Made by a program: the position numbers and the translations under genes. Positions 17,300-26,477 of a DNA stretch of 32,343 nt are shown one piece after another. A model generated the notes under the pieces. It had not been told where the DNA came from. It did not search any database and saw only the letters and a program-made list of their open reading frames with translations. Every line of letters starts with the position of its first letter. Position 1 is the first letter of the stretch. The DNA is taken from the NCBI GenBank assembly GCA_946532885.1, contig CAMNBP010000003.1, forward strand, positions 1 to 32,343, read 5' to 3'. Source of the stretch: an uncultured Candidatus Saccharibacteria bacterium (GTDB taxonomy: Bacteria > Patescibacteriota > Saccharimonadia > Saccharimonadales > Saccharimonadaceae).

Positions 17300-18643
17300 T
17301 TACTCGCTATAGGCGGCAAGCGTAACTTTGGTCGTATAAGTTTTATTATCGCGGATAAAGGTGACTTCAATTGTGTCGCCGACCATATATTCGCCTACAA
17401 GAGTCGAGATTGAACCAGCGACGCCAACCTCGGCTGTGCCGATCTTTGTGATAATATCACCGTCTTCGATGCCAGCTTCGTCGGCTGGGCCACCCTTAGC
17501 GACCGCGGAACTATATGAGCTTGAACTATAGACATAGGCGCCACGATTGACCGGAAGGTCGTATTTCTTGGCAACATCGGCCGTAACTGGAATGTAGGAA
17601 ACACCGACATAGGCGCGCTCTGCACTGTTGTTCTTCATAATATTATTAAGCATGCCCTTCACGGCGGCAATTGGAATAGAGAAACCGAGACCGTTTGCGT
17701 CGGCAACAGCAGTGTTGATGCCGATTACATCACCGTTCGCATTAACGAGTGGACCACCAGAGTTGCCTGGGTTAATGGCGGCATCGGTCTGAATCATGTC
17801 GGAAAGGGTTTCGGTATTTTTGCCACTAGAATCGCTAGCTTCGATACTACGACCAGTGCCACTTACGATACCCTGCGTGACGGAGTTTTGGTAGGCGCCA
17901 AGCGCATTGCCGATAGCGAGGACTGGCTGGCCAACCGCGATAGTCTTCGAATCGCCGAGGTTAATTGTTGGTAAATCACTAACGTTATCGATTTTCAGGT
18001 ATGCAACGTCGTTCAATGGGTCTTGGCCAACGATTTTGACATTATCATAAGTGTCGCCACTATAGGTGATAACCTGAACATTGCGCGCGCCCGAAATCAC
18101 ATGTTTGTTTGTTACGATATAGCCATCACTACTAACGATCATGCCAGTACCAGCAGATTGGACTACGCTGCCAGAATAATAATAGCTAGACGAGCTGACG
18201 CTTTCGGAAACAATTGAGACGACGGCCGGATTAACTTTTTGAACAATGGCCGCAATGGAGGTTGATTCAAATTCGACCGAATTGCCCGTGTAATAGCCAT
18301 TTTCGTCTGTGGCAACTTCAACTGGTTTACCAGAATCGATGGTATGCATATAGGCCAAACCACCAAGCACTAAGCCGACTGCGCCCAATAAAAGTGCAAA
18401 CACCGCTAATACTACGGCGCCAGCGTTATTGTTGGACTTCTGATTGTAGTCGGTAGTCGTTTTTGGAGCTTGATTTTTGATATTGTAATCGCCGCCGATT
18501 AATGGCTTGTTTTCTGGGGTCGGTGCAGTAGAAGCAACTGGCTCTTTAGCCGGTTGGGCAGACTGAGCGGGCTCGCTTGGTTGCGTTTCGTCTTTACGGA
18601 AAGGGTTTTCGTATCCCACCGAAGAACTGTTTTCTGAATCCAT
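17300..18643 (-). CDS. Membrane-anchored HtrA/DegP-type serine protease with PDZ domain
   Basis: One TM; TNKHVISGA (His), DPLNDVAYLKI (Asp), INPGNSGGPLVN (Ser); C-terminal PDZ (GGPADEAGIEDGDIITKIG); SD AAAGGAGG. Confidence 0.94.
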   Translation of the reverse strand: MDSENSSSVGYENPFRKDETQPSEPAQSAQPAKEPVASTAPTPENKPLIGGDYNIKNQAPKTTTDYNQKSNNNAGAVVLAVFALLLGAVGLVLGGLAYMHTIDSGKPVEVATDENGYYTGNSVEFESTSIAAIVQKVNPAVVSIVSESVSSSSYYYSGSVVQSAGTGMIVSSDGYIVTNKHVISGARNVQVITYSGDTYDNVKIVGQDPLNDVAYLKIDNVSDLPTINLGDSKTIAVGQPVLAIGNALGAYQNSVTQGIVSGTGRSIEASDSSGKNTETLSDMIQTDAAINPGNSGGPLVNANGDVIGINTAVADANGLGFSIPIAAVKGMLNNIMKNNSAERAYVGVSYIPVTADVAKKYDLPVNRGAYVYSSSSYSSAVAKGGPADEAGIEDGDIITKIGTAEVGVAGSISTLVGEYMVGDTIEVTFIRDNKTYTTKVTLAAYSE

Positions 18644-18670
18644 TTCTTATACCTCCTTTTTTGAAACGAA

Positions 18671-19468
18671 TTAATAAATATTGAACTTTGCCGCCGAGAA
18701 AAAGAATATCATCACAAACATAAGCAAAGCTGAAAAAACGGCCGGCAGGAAAATATCGTCTACCCGAATAGCTCCGTCATGACGGACGGCGGATTTATAT
18801 CCGCGCATAAAGACGAAGAACGTCGTCGTAATTGCGATTGGGAGCTGAGGAATATCAAAGCTGATTGAGCCCAAATCGAGCGAATAAACGATAGTCCAGT
18901 GATACAAGAACCAGGCCAACTCGGCAAAAACTAGACCAAAAATAAAAGTGGATAAAGTATAGTCGTGATCTTCGCCCTGCATCAAGATATGGCGGCTAGC
19001 GCCGTAGCCAATCACAAAACATATAAGCGTCAGAAGCAATGGATTGTTAAGTGTGTCGGTAACGACAGCCGCAGCATAAGTGCCAAAGAAGACCGCAAAG
19101 AGAGACTGAAGCTCGTTGGCTTTTTCGGAGCTGCGCGGCTTGATGAAAATGAGCCAAATAATATAAGTCGCCATGAGGATAATATGCCAAGCATTGAGCG
19201 ATGAAGTGTCGGCAATATAAACCAATAAGACTAGGCTAATGCCAACTATATAGTCAACCAAATTAGCTTTTATGTTGAGCCACCAGTAGCGCGGACGCAC
19301 AGCTACAACACGCCACTTTGACAAAAGCACCAAAAGCACACCCAAAATCCAGCTTCTACTAATCACGGTCAATGCAACTGAACCGACCGCCAGTGCGACG
19401 TTCAAAACAACGTGCATAACCGTACTGAGAGCATTTCGCCCTTTGCGCAGCAATACGTAATCTGCCAT
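18671..19468 (-). CDS. Hypothetical polytopic membrane protein
   Basis: 265 aa with multiple hydrophobic helices; possible operon with the downstream protease gene. Confidence 0.75.
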   Translation of the reverse strand: MADYVLLRKGRNALSTVMHVVLNVALAVGSVALTVISRSWILGVLLVLLSKWRVVAVRPRYWWLNIKANLVDYIVGISLVLLVYIADTSSLNAWHIILMATYIIWLIFIKPRSSEKANELQSLFAVFFGTYAAAVVTDTLNNPLLLTLICFVIGYGASRHILMQGEDHDYTLSTFIFGLVFAELAWFLYHWTIVYSLDLGSISFDIPQLPIAITTTFFVFMRGYKSAVRHDGAIRVDDIFLPAVFSALLMFVMIFFFSAAKFNIY

Positions 19469-19526
19469 AACTTATCTTATTTTAACACAGACGCCGCCGA
19501 CGCGCCACTTATGCTAAAATAGACCT

Positions 19527-20174
19527 ATGGAAAAAGCTAAACCAAGTTTTGCGCAAAAATACCCTGCACTAAATGACATTCTAAGCTTTTTAATGTTCGT
19601 TGGGGCGGTAGCGCTTGGTACTTTCGTATTGAACAGTTTTGTTTTTCAAAGTTATAACGTTGTTGGCGGCAGTATGGAAAATACTTTCAATAATGGCGAC
19701 CGCGTAATTGTAAACCGTTTAGCTGTGACGGCCGCACATTTTGCCGAGAAAGAATATATACCCGAACGCGGCGATGTGATCGTGTTTGCAAATGGCGGTT
19801 CCAACTCGCCGACCATGAGCTGCGAGGCGCAAGTCGGCATCAAAGATCAATACATCATTAAGCGCGTAATTGCCTTCCCTGGCGAGCGCGTAGTGGTAGA
19901 AGATGGCGTTTTGACGGTATATAATGACGAAAATCCAGATGGTTTTCATCCTGATGACGAGACGCGCAAATCCGAAAATGACGGACCAAAAAGTTACACT
20001 TCTGGATCGATTAATATGATTGTGCCGGAAGGTGAGTTATTCGTAAGTGGCGACAATCGTGAAGGAAGCAATTCGCTCGACTCTCGTAGCGGCCTTGGCA
20101 CAATTCCATTTTGCCGCGTAATGGGACCGGTATCTTTTAGAATCTTTCCTCTTAACGCAATTCGCGCATTCTAA
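19527..20174 (+). CDS. lepB: Signal peptidase I
   Basis: N-terminal TM; VVGGSMENTFNNGDRVIVNR (Ser), YIIKRVIAFPGERV (Lys), VSGDNREGSNSLDSRSGLG box. Confidence 0.94.
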   Translation: MEKAKPSFAQKYPALNDILSFLMFVGAVALGTFVLNSFVFQSYNVVGGSMENTFNNGDRVIVNRLAVTAAHFAEKEYIPERGDVIVFANGGSNSPTMSCEAQVGIKDQYIIKRVIAFPGERVVVEDGVLTVYNDENPDGFHPDDETRKSENDGPKSYTSGSINMIVPEGELFVSGDNREGSNSLDSRSGLGTIPFCRVMGPVSFRIFPLNAIRAF

Positions 20175-20581
20175 AAATCGTAAATATTTGTTTCGTGATA
20201 AACCAGTGCATATTGGCACGGGCGATCTGGTGTCGAAACACATTCGGTCGCTTCAGCATAAATCGGCAAAGTACAAGTAGCAACAAACAGAGCTATTGTT
20301 AGAATAATCGTCGCAATCATAACTAAGTGGTTACGCGATAGAATCGCAAGTAGCGACAAAATTGCATGAATAACGATTCCAATCCGCACGTAAGTCAACG
20401 ACATGTCCGAAACATAACTAACGTCTTCACCCTTAATCGCAAACACGGTAGCGATTTTAATGAGACTAACGATCATACAAAATGCACAAAGCCAGCAAAT
20501 TGACTTTAGAACAGTCGTGATGATGTTTTCTTTTTGAGCCTGTTGACGGGTTTTGCGGGGTTTGTGCTTGCGTCCGCTCAT
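20171..20581 (-). CDS. Hypothetical four-TM protein, member 3 of a local paralogous family
   Basis: Basic N-tail, ~4 TM, C-terminus LPIYAEATECVSTPDRPCQYALVYHETNIYDF; start overlaps rmuC stop (ATGA). Confidence 0.75.
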   Translation of the reverse strand: MSGRKHKPRKTRQQAQKENIITTVLKSICWLCAFCMIVSLIKIATVFAIKGEDVSYVSDMSLTYVRIGIVIHAILSLLAILSRNHLVMIATIILTIALFVATCTLPIYAEATECVSTPDRPCQYALVYHETNIYDF

Positions 20582-21684
20582 AATTCCTCCACATTTGGTT
20601 TATCGATTTGTTTAACTTCGATACTGCTCTCACCTGTTGTGATTTTTACAACATCTTTGTCGATTTGGGAGAGAGATTTATAGGCAGTATTGTAGTGATT
20701 AACGGTCGTACCAAGTGAATTGCCAAGTTTTTGCATATACGTATCAAATGCCGTAATATGTGTGCCAAGTTTAGCAATGCGGGCTTGGATTTCTTTGGTA
20801 TCTTTTTCAATTTCGAGACTACGTAAACCTTGCAGAATAGTCTGCAGATAAGCCATAAAACTGGTTGGACTAGTAATGATTACTCTCTTGTCGCGGAAGG
20901 CATACTCAATTAAATCGCGATCGCTAGCACCAGTAACGCCAACTTTATTGATTAGTAAGTCATAGTACAGACTTTCGGATGGTACAAACATGAAAGCGAA
21001 ATCCATGGTCTTTTCGTCTGGACGAATATATTTGGATGTTTCATCGATGCGACCTTTTAGATCGTCGCGTACTTTTTTGGCATATTTTTCGCGCTCAGTT
21101 TTGTCTTTCGCAGCGACCATGCGGTTGTAGTTTTCGAGCGAGAACTTCGAATCAATCGGCAAAATTTTGCCCTTATCGAGATAAACAATCGCATCAACAA
21201 TTTCACCGTCTTTGAACTTATATTGCGTTTCGTATGAACCTGGTGGCAAAACATTACCCAATACTGTGTCGAGATAATATTCACCAAAAACGCCGCGCTG
21301 TTTAGGATTTTGTAGAACTGCCTGCAGAGTTTTTAGCTCGTCGGCGACACTAACGACATGCTTATTGGTTTCAGTAATCGAACCAAGTCGCTCGGAAATC
21401 TCGGATATGACCTTGTTGGAGGCTTGCATTTGGTGACGTGATTCGGTAAGTTGACGTGTTACGGAATCCTGAATGCGAGCATTGTTATTGTCAATCTTGC
21501 GATTGACTGCTTCATTCATCTGATCGATTTTATCCTGAGTGCGGTGATTGTCTTCCTCGATTTTGCGATTCAATGAGGACGTGAGGTTGCTGATTTGGCG
21601 AGACATGAAAAAGATGGTCACAAGAAGCGCTACAACGATGATTATAGCCGGGAGCCAATATTCCATTATTTGATCTTCATCCAA
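20578..21684 (-). CDS. rmuC: DNA recombination protein RmuC (start may be 21666)
   Basis: N-terminal TM, coiled coil, QRGVFGEYYLDTVLGNVLPPGSYETQYKFKDGEIVDAIVYL...LPIDSKFSLENYNR...SPTSFMAYLQTILQGLR. Confidence 0.94.
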   Translation of the reverse strand: MDEDQIMEYWLPAIIIVVALLVTIFFMSRQISNLTSSLNRKIEEDNHRTQDKIDQMNEAVNRKIDNNNARIQDSVTRQLTESRHQMQASNKVISEISERLGSITETNKHVVSVADELKTLQAVLQNPKQRGVFGEYYLDTVLGNVLPPGSYETQYKFKDGEIVDAIVYLDKGKILPIDSKFSLENYNRMVAAKDKTEREKYAKKVRDDLKGRIDETSKYIRPDEKTMDFAFMFVPSESLYYDLLINKVGVTGASDRDLIEYAFRDKRVIITSPTSFMAYLQTILQGLRSLEIEKDTKEIQARIAKLGTHITAFDTYMQKLGNSLGTTVNHYNTAYKSLSQIDKDVVKITTGESSIEVKQIDKPNVEEL

Positions 21685-22106
21685 TAAATGTTGCGATGTT
21701 CATAAACAACAACTGATTCTTCGCAATCTATGTTTGCGGTCTCACATTCGATATTCGCCAAAATAGCATAGTTCGGCACGAAAGCGGAGCCAATTGCTGC
21801 GGCGACGAAAAATACGGTACACATAATGAGCATGTCGCGTTCGCGAGAGAAAAGCGTAACAAATAGCAAAATAGCAAAGAAAACCACCGCCATAATGAGA
21901 AACAGTGGCGATTCGAGTTCGTAACTAATGTGAAAAATATTATTTGCCACGAGCGCCACCCAGCCCAGCAAGAAAACTTCAAGGCAAACCAAAATCGAAC
22001 GATATAAGCCAAGATTAAGCTTGGCGATAGTTGCTTTTTGATTCTTGGTTGATTGGTCGGTTTTAGCGACAGCTTTTTTAGTCTTGGCTTTAGCGGCTGT
22101 TTTCAT
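21666..22106 (-). CDS. Hypothetical four-TM protein, member 2 of a local paralogous family
   Basis: Start moved to ATG 22106 with SD GGGAGAT; Lys-rich N-tail; C-terminus FVPNYAILANIECETANIDCEESVVVYEHRNIYWMKIK. Confidence 0.72.
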   Translation of the reverse strand: MKTAAKAKTKKAVAKTDQSTKNQKATIAKLNLGLYRSILVCLEVFLLGWVALVANNIFHISYELESPLFLIMAVVFFAILLFVTLFSRERDMLIMCTVFFVAAAIGSAFVPNYAILANIECETANIDCEESVVVYEHRNIYWMKIK

Positions 22107-22572
22107 CTTGATTATCTCCCAACATTGGCACGTCTTTTCCGTAGGCGTTATAGGTATGCTTTTCAACCGTGAAACCATCACACATGCGGCAAAGATCGAC
22201 ACGTTGCTCGACGTAGTAAGCTGGAATAAAGGCGCAGGCCGTAAAAAGAATAAGTTCCGCTAATGAAATGACTAGTAGACTTGAACCGTGTTTGGTAAGT
22301 AGACTAATCACTATCAAGATAATATGAGCGGCAATCGTAAAGCCAACAAAGACCAAATCGGCGCCCTCGGCTTCGCGATACAAAACTAAAGCTCGGACGA
22401 TCAAATAAAAGCTCACAATCTGCGACGCAACCAATAGAACTCGCCAAATAGTACGGAAACGTGGACTCAGAATTTCACCAAAGAGCGAAAAATCCTCGGA
22501 TTTAGCTGACTTTTTGGTAGCTTTAGGAGTTTTTATTGATTTTGTCTTATGCGTCGCTTGCTTAGTGCTCAT
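22090..22572 (-). CDS. Hypothetical four-TM protein, member 1 of a local paralogous family
   Basis: Lys-rich N-tail; ~4 TM; C-terminal FIPAYYVEQRVDLCRMCDGFTVEKHTYNAYGKDV; -10 TGTTATAAT 6 nt before ATG. Confidence 0.75.
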   Translation of the reverse strand: MSTKQATHKTKSIKTPKATKKSAKSEDFSLFGEILSPRFRTIWRVLLVASQIVSFYLIVRALVLYREAEGADLVFVGFTIAAHIILIVISLLTKHGSSLLVISLAELILFTACAFIPAYYVEQRVDLCRMCDGFTVEKHTYNAYGKDVPMLGDNQDENSR

Positions 22573-22626
22573 GTTTAAATTATAACATCTTTCGAGAACA
22601 TTGAACTAAGGCGCGGCCAGCCATAA

Positions 22627-22654
22627 AAAGATACCCCCTTACGGGGGTATCTTT
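22627..22654 (-). terminator. Intrinsic terminator after dnaK
   Basis: AAAGATACCCCC-gtaa-GGGGGTATCTTTTT on minus strand; 12-bp perfect stem. Confidence 0.92.
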
Positions 22655-22673
22655 GAAAACCGATTGGGCTCGA

Positions 22674-24566
22674 TTATTTATCGACTACTTCACCTTCGAC
22701 AGCACCGTCGTCATCCTTCTTATCGTTGGATTTATCGGTGTCGGCCTTCTTGTCGTCGGACGCTGATTGATACAATTTAGCGCCGATTGGCATGATAGCA
22801 TCGTTGAGTTTTTTGATTGCTTCTTCGAGCTTATCTTTATCTTCGCCATTTTCGTTCAAAGACTCACGAGCTTCCTTGACGGCTTTCTTGATGGTTTCTT
22901 TATCGTCATCAGAAATCTTGTCTTTGTATTCATCTGGCATCTTTTCGGCTTGATAGATGCTGTTTTCGAGCTGGTTGCGAACTTCGACAGCTTCCTTTTT
23001 CTTCTTATCTTCGGCAGCGTGAGCTTCAGCATCCTTCTGAGCGCGTTCGATATCTTCTTTGCTCATGTTGCCGGAGTTTTGAATTGTAATACTTTGCTCT
23101 TTGCCAGTACCTTTATCCTTGGCGGTAACATTCAAGATACCGTTCGCATCCAAGTTGAAGGTAACTTCAATTTGTGGGACACCGCGTGGAGCTGGAGCAA
23201 TACCATCGAGGATGAAGCGACCAAGTGATTTGTTGTCGCGAGCGAATTCGCGCTCACCCTGAAGAACGTGAATTTCGACTTGGTTTTGATTGTCAGCGGC
23301 AGTCGAGAAAACTTCAGACTTGCTAGTTGGGATGGTCGTGTTGCGATCGATCAATGGCGTACGGACACCACCCATGGTTTCGATACCGAGAGTAAGAGGA
23401 GTAACGTCGAGAAGAAGAATGTCCTTCACATCACCTGCCAAAACACCACCTTGAATTGCAGCACCAACGGCTACGACCTCGTCTGGGTTCACGCCCTGCA
23501 TTGGGTCTTTACCGAAGAGTTTCTTGACGCGTTCGACGACGGCCGGCATACGAGTCATACCACCAACCATCACGACTTCATCAATATCACTTGGTTTCAA
23601 ATCGGCATCCTTAAGTGCACGATTCACTGGACCATCGAGTTGATCGAGCAAATCACTGACCAATTCCTCAAGTTTAGCGCGAGTGAGTGTTAGTTCGAGA
23701 TGCTTAGGGCCATCTGCGTCAGCGGTAATATATGGAAGGTTGATTTCAACTTCGGTAGCGGTAGAGAGCTCTTTCTTGGCCTTCTCTGCTTCGTCCTTGA
23801 TGCGCTGCATGGCGGCAGCATCTTTGCGCAGATCGATGCCATTGTTGGCTTCGAAATCTTTGAGAATAAAATCGACAATCTTGTTATCGAAATCTTCACC
23901 ACCAAGGTGAGTATCGCCGTTAGTAGATTTCACTTCAAAGACACCATCGCCGAGTTCGAGGACGGAAACATCGAATGTACCACCGCCAAGGTCGAAGACA
24001 ACGATTTTTTGATCTTCGTTCTTTTCAAGACCATAGGCCATAGCGGCAGCGGTTGGCTCGTTAACAATACGCTTTACTTCGAGGCCAGCAATTTTACCAG
24101 CATCCTTAGTGGCCTGACGTTGAGAATCATCGAAATAGGCAGGTACGGTAATAACGGCTTCAGTAACTTTTTCACCCAAGAAAGCTTCTGCGTCGGCCTT
24201 GATCTTGCTAAGAATCATAGCGGAGATTTCTTCTGGGGTATATTCCTTACCGCCGAATTCAACAGCAACACCATTGCCCTTTTTGACGATTTTGTAGGCA
24301 GCGTTCTTTTTATCGCTTTGAACCTCTTCGTCATCAAATTTGCGACCAATCAAACGCTTAATGCCATAAATAGTATTTTCTGGGTTGGTAACACGCTGGC
24401 GTTGCGCGACTTTACCAACAAGACGATCGCCCTTCTTTGTAATAGCAACAACGGAAGGAGTCGTGCGATCACCCTCGCTGTTTGTAATAACCTCTGGCTT
24501 GCCAGCTACCATATAAGCAAAGGCGCTGTTAGTTGTACCAAGGTCAATACCAATAATTTTACTCAT
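22674..24566 (-). CDS. dnaK: Chaperone protein DnaK (Hsp70)
   Basis: [70 protein letters not shown]; start at 24566 with SD AAAGGAGG. Confidence 0.98.
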   Translation of the reverse strand: MSKIIGIDLGTTNSAFAYMVAGKPEVITNSEGDRTTPSVVAITKKGDRLVGKVAQRQRVTNPENTIYGIKRLIGRKFDDEEVQSDKKNAAYKIVKKGNGVAVEFGGKEYTPEEISAMILSKIKADAEAFLGEKVTEAVITVPAYFDDSQRQATKDAGKIAGLEVKRIVNEPTAAAMAYGLEKNEDQKIVVFDLGGGTFDVSVLELGDGVFEVKSTNGDTHLGGEDFDNKIVDFILKDFEANNGIDLRKDAAAMQRIKDEAEKAKKELSTATEVEINLPYITADADGPKHLELTLTRAKLEELVSDLLDQLDGPVNRALKDADLKPSDIDEVVMVGGMTRMPAVVERVKKLFGKDPMQGVNPDEVVAVGAAIQGGVLAGDVKDILLLDVTPLTLGIETMGGVRTPLIDRNTTIPTSKSEVFSTAADNQNQVEIHVLQGEREFARDNKSLGRFILDGIAPAPRGVPQIEVTFNLDANGILNVTAKDKGTGKEQSITIQNSGNMSKEDIERAQKDAEAHAAEDKKKKEAVEVRNQLENSIYQAEKMPDEYKDKISDDDKETIKKAVKEARESLNENGEDKDKLEEAIKKLNDAIMPIGAKLYQSASDDKKADTDKSNDKKDDDGAVEGEVVDK

Positions 24567-24598
24567 GATTTTTTCCTCCTTTTGGAAAATGCTTTCGT

Positions 24599-24625
24599 TT
24601 AGCACTCGCACACTGTAGGTGCTAA
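24599..24625. promoter_or_regulatory. CIRCE operator 1 (HrcA site)
   Basis: TTAGCACTC-gcacactgt-AGGTGCTAA; matches TTAGCACTC-N9-GAGTGCTAA at 16/18 positions; in the dnaK leader. Confidence 0.88.
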
Positions 24626-24634
24626 TTTAATCTA

Positions 24635-24663
24635 ATTGTAGACCATTAGCACTCGACCGTCAA
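24635..24663 (-). promoter_or_regulatory. dnaK promoter TTGACG-N17-TACAAT
   Basis: Minus strand TTGACGGTCGAGTGCTAATGGTCTACAAT, lying between/over the two CIRCE copies. Confidence 0.88.
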
Positions 24664-24672
24664 GTCTGCTAA
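24646..24672. promoter_or_regulatory. CIRCE operator 2 (HrcA site)
   Basis: TTAGCACTC-gaccgtcaa-GTCTGCTAA; two mismatches in one arm; covers the -35 and reaches the stop codon of the upstream gene. Confidence 0.78.
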
Positions 24673-25307
24673 TTGACTTTTTTGGAGGATTTTTTGAGTG
24701 GCTTCAATTCAAGATCTGGACCAAGCCAGTCAATATAAGAAACAAATTTATGGTTTGTTAACATGTAGCCGCCAACCAATGAGCCAAAGAAGGCCATGAT
24801 TAGGTCCCACATAGTATCATCGACACCGACAGAGACAAGTTGCTGCATGGACTGGCCAAGTAGCTTATCGCAAGCAAACTCAAAGAACTCCCAGACAACG
24901 GCAATGCCAAGCGAAAAGCCAACAATAAAGATTGCTTTAAAATGATCCGGTGCAGCACTCATCTTGTAGTGCTGAATGGCGTAATGCCCCGCCAAGGCAG
25001 AGAAGACGCCGGAGCTAAAATGGACGACTTTGTCGAAATATGGCACAGTCTTATAAAAATCAAGACAGATACCAAGATCGAGCGCAACAAAAACAAACAT
25101 ATAATATAACAGCTCAATTCGAGGCGTTACTCTGCCCTTAAAGATTAGACGAATTATCTCTGGGCCGAAAGGCAAAACCAAACCAGCTAAGAAACCACCA
25201 TATTTAGAGTAATTCGGGTCGATAAAACAGCGTACGCCGACCAAAATAGCTAGAACAATTAAGCCGATTTTTATGGCATTCAAAAGTGGTCGCGTTGAGC
25301 GTTGCAT
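24669..25307 (-). CDS. DUF2238/YjdF-like polytopic membrane protein
   Basis: PYFDKVVHFSSGVFSALAGHY...WEFFEFACDKLLG...VDDTMWDLIMAFFGSLVGGY pattern. Confidence 0.7.
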   Translation of the reverse strand: MQRSTRPLLNAIKIGLIVLAILVGVRCFIDPNYSKYGGFLAGLVLPFGPEIIRLIFKGRVTPRIELLYYMFVFVALDLGICLDFYKTVPYFDKVVHFSSGVFSALAGHYAIQHYKMSAAPDHFKAIFIVGFSLGIAVVWEFFEFACDKLLGQSMQQLVSVGVDDTMWDLIMAFFGSLVGGYMLTNHKFVSYIDWLGPDLELKPLKKSSKKVN

Positions 25308-25323
25308 AGTGAGCTAATTATAT

Positions 25324-25902
25324 CTAATATTTTTGCAAAATAGCAAGTCCAGAACTGAGACGCATCTGGTAGTTTGGATGAGCTTCAAGAAATTCATTCA
25401 CGGCTTTTGCGCTGCCCGGTAATTCTGGGTTGCGATAATCATGTACGATAACGATACCGCCTATCTCAAGCCTAGGATCGACTAGCGCAAAACTAGTCTT
25501 AATCGAAGCATAAAAATCGCCATCCAACAAGGCAAAACAAATTTGGCTCGGCAAGTCGCCATCTTCGAGATCCTGAAACCAAGCTTTCTTAATTACGGGG
25601 TCCGGCAATTGGAGCTTGCGAAACTTATGTGCAACTGTTTCGGCGTCTACCTTGAGTTCACCCTTCTTGAAGCGCCAACCGGCCGCAGTATTGTCTTCGG
25701 CGGTCTTTTCTGGTAAGCCTTCAAAAGAGTCATAAAGCCAGAGCCATTTATCGTGCTGAGTTTTCATAGCTTCAGCTAGCAATACGGAAGTGTCGCCTGC
25801 ATAACAGCCAAATTCCACCACGTCACCATCTAGCGAAAGGGTGTTTTTCAGTTCTTCGATAATAATATCGGTTTCGCGGGTTGAGATTTGTAAATCTTTC
25901 AT
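25324..25902 (-). CDS. TylF/macrocin O-methyltransferase-like class I SAM methyltransferase
   Basis: VVEFGCYAGDTSVLLAEAM; WLYDSFEGLPEKT; FALLDGDFYASIKTSFALVDPRLEIGGIVIVHDY. Confidence 0.82.
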   Translation of the reverse strand: MKDLQISTRETDIIIEELKNTLSLDGDVVEFGCYAGDTSVLLAEAMKTQHDKWLWLYDSFEGLPEKTAEDNTAAGWRFKKGELKVDAETVAHKFRKLQLPDPVIKKAWFQDLEDGDLPSQICFALLDGDFYASIKTSFALVDPRLEIGGIVIVHDYRNPELPGSAKAVNEFLEAHPNYQMRLSSGLAILQKY

Positions 25903-26477
25903 TGAATAAAACCAATTTCGCGCAAGATTTTATCGAAACGCTCATGCAATTCTTCGATAGTACCTGAATTATCCAGATAGTAGTCAGCAATGGCGATTGG
26001 GCCACCCTTCTCGAGGTTTTCGATTTCACTCTGGTCACGCTCAGCAGCAGCCTTAGCATCAAACGGACGTTCTGGACGCTCGGCAAGGCGTTTGCGACGA
26101 AGGGCTTTTGGCGCAACGACGGCAATCACGGTCATTTCAGTTGGAAATTCTTTGCGGAGAATCTTATATTCGGTCCAGCTATATACACCATCAAGCACGA
26201 TACGTTTTTGACCGGCATTAATTAAGTTCTTGGCTTCTTGGATTGCGCGTTTTACGACGAAATCTTTACCTTCTTTTTCGCGAATTTGCTCACGGAAAAG
26301 ACGTTCACTTACGCCGTCTTCGGTACGCTCGATGCCAGCCTCGGCCATAGCTTTATAAATAATGCCACCAAAGTAAACCTTTGGAATCTTGCGATCAGTT
26401 AAATAATCGATGGCAGTCGACTTGCCACTACCACTCATGCCCACGAGGGCGATAATTTTTACATCTTTATTGTCCAT
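25899..26477 (-). CDS. P-loop kinase (dephospho-CoA kinase/UPF0200-like)
   Basis: IIALVGMSGSGKSTAIDYL Walker A; VAPKALRRKRLAERPERPFD lid-like region; stop overlaps next gene start (ATGA). Confidence 0.75.
   Translation of the reverse strand: MDNKDVKIIALVGMSGSGKSTAIDYLTDRKIPKVYFGGIIYKAMAEAGIERTEDGVSERLFREQIREKEGKDFVVKRAIQEAKNLINAGQKRIVLDGVYSWTEYKILRKEFPTEMTVIAVVAPKALRRKRLAERPERPFDAKAAAERDQSEIENLEKGGPIAIADYYLDNSGTIEELHERFDKILREIGFIQ

Noticed and set aside
23700-24602. 300-aa + strand ORF opposite dnaK
   Set aside because: Antisense of a highly conserved gene; long antisense ORFs are a known codon-bias artefact of dnaK. No SD, promoter or recognisable domain.
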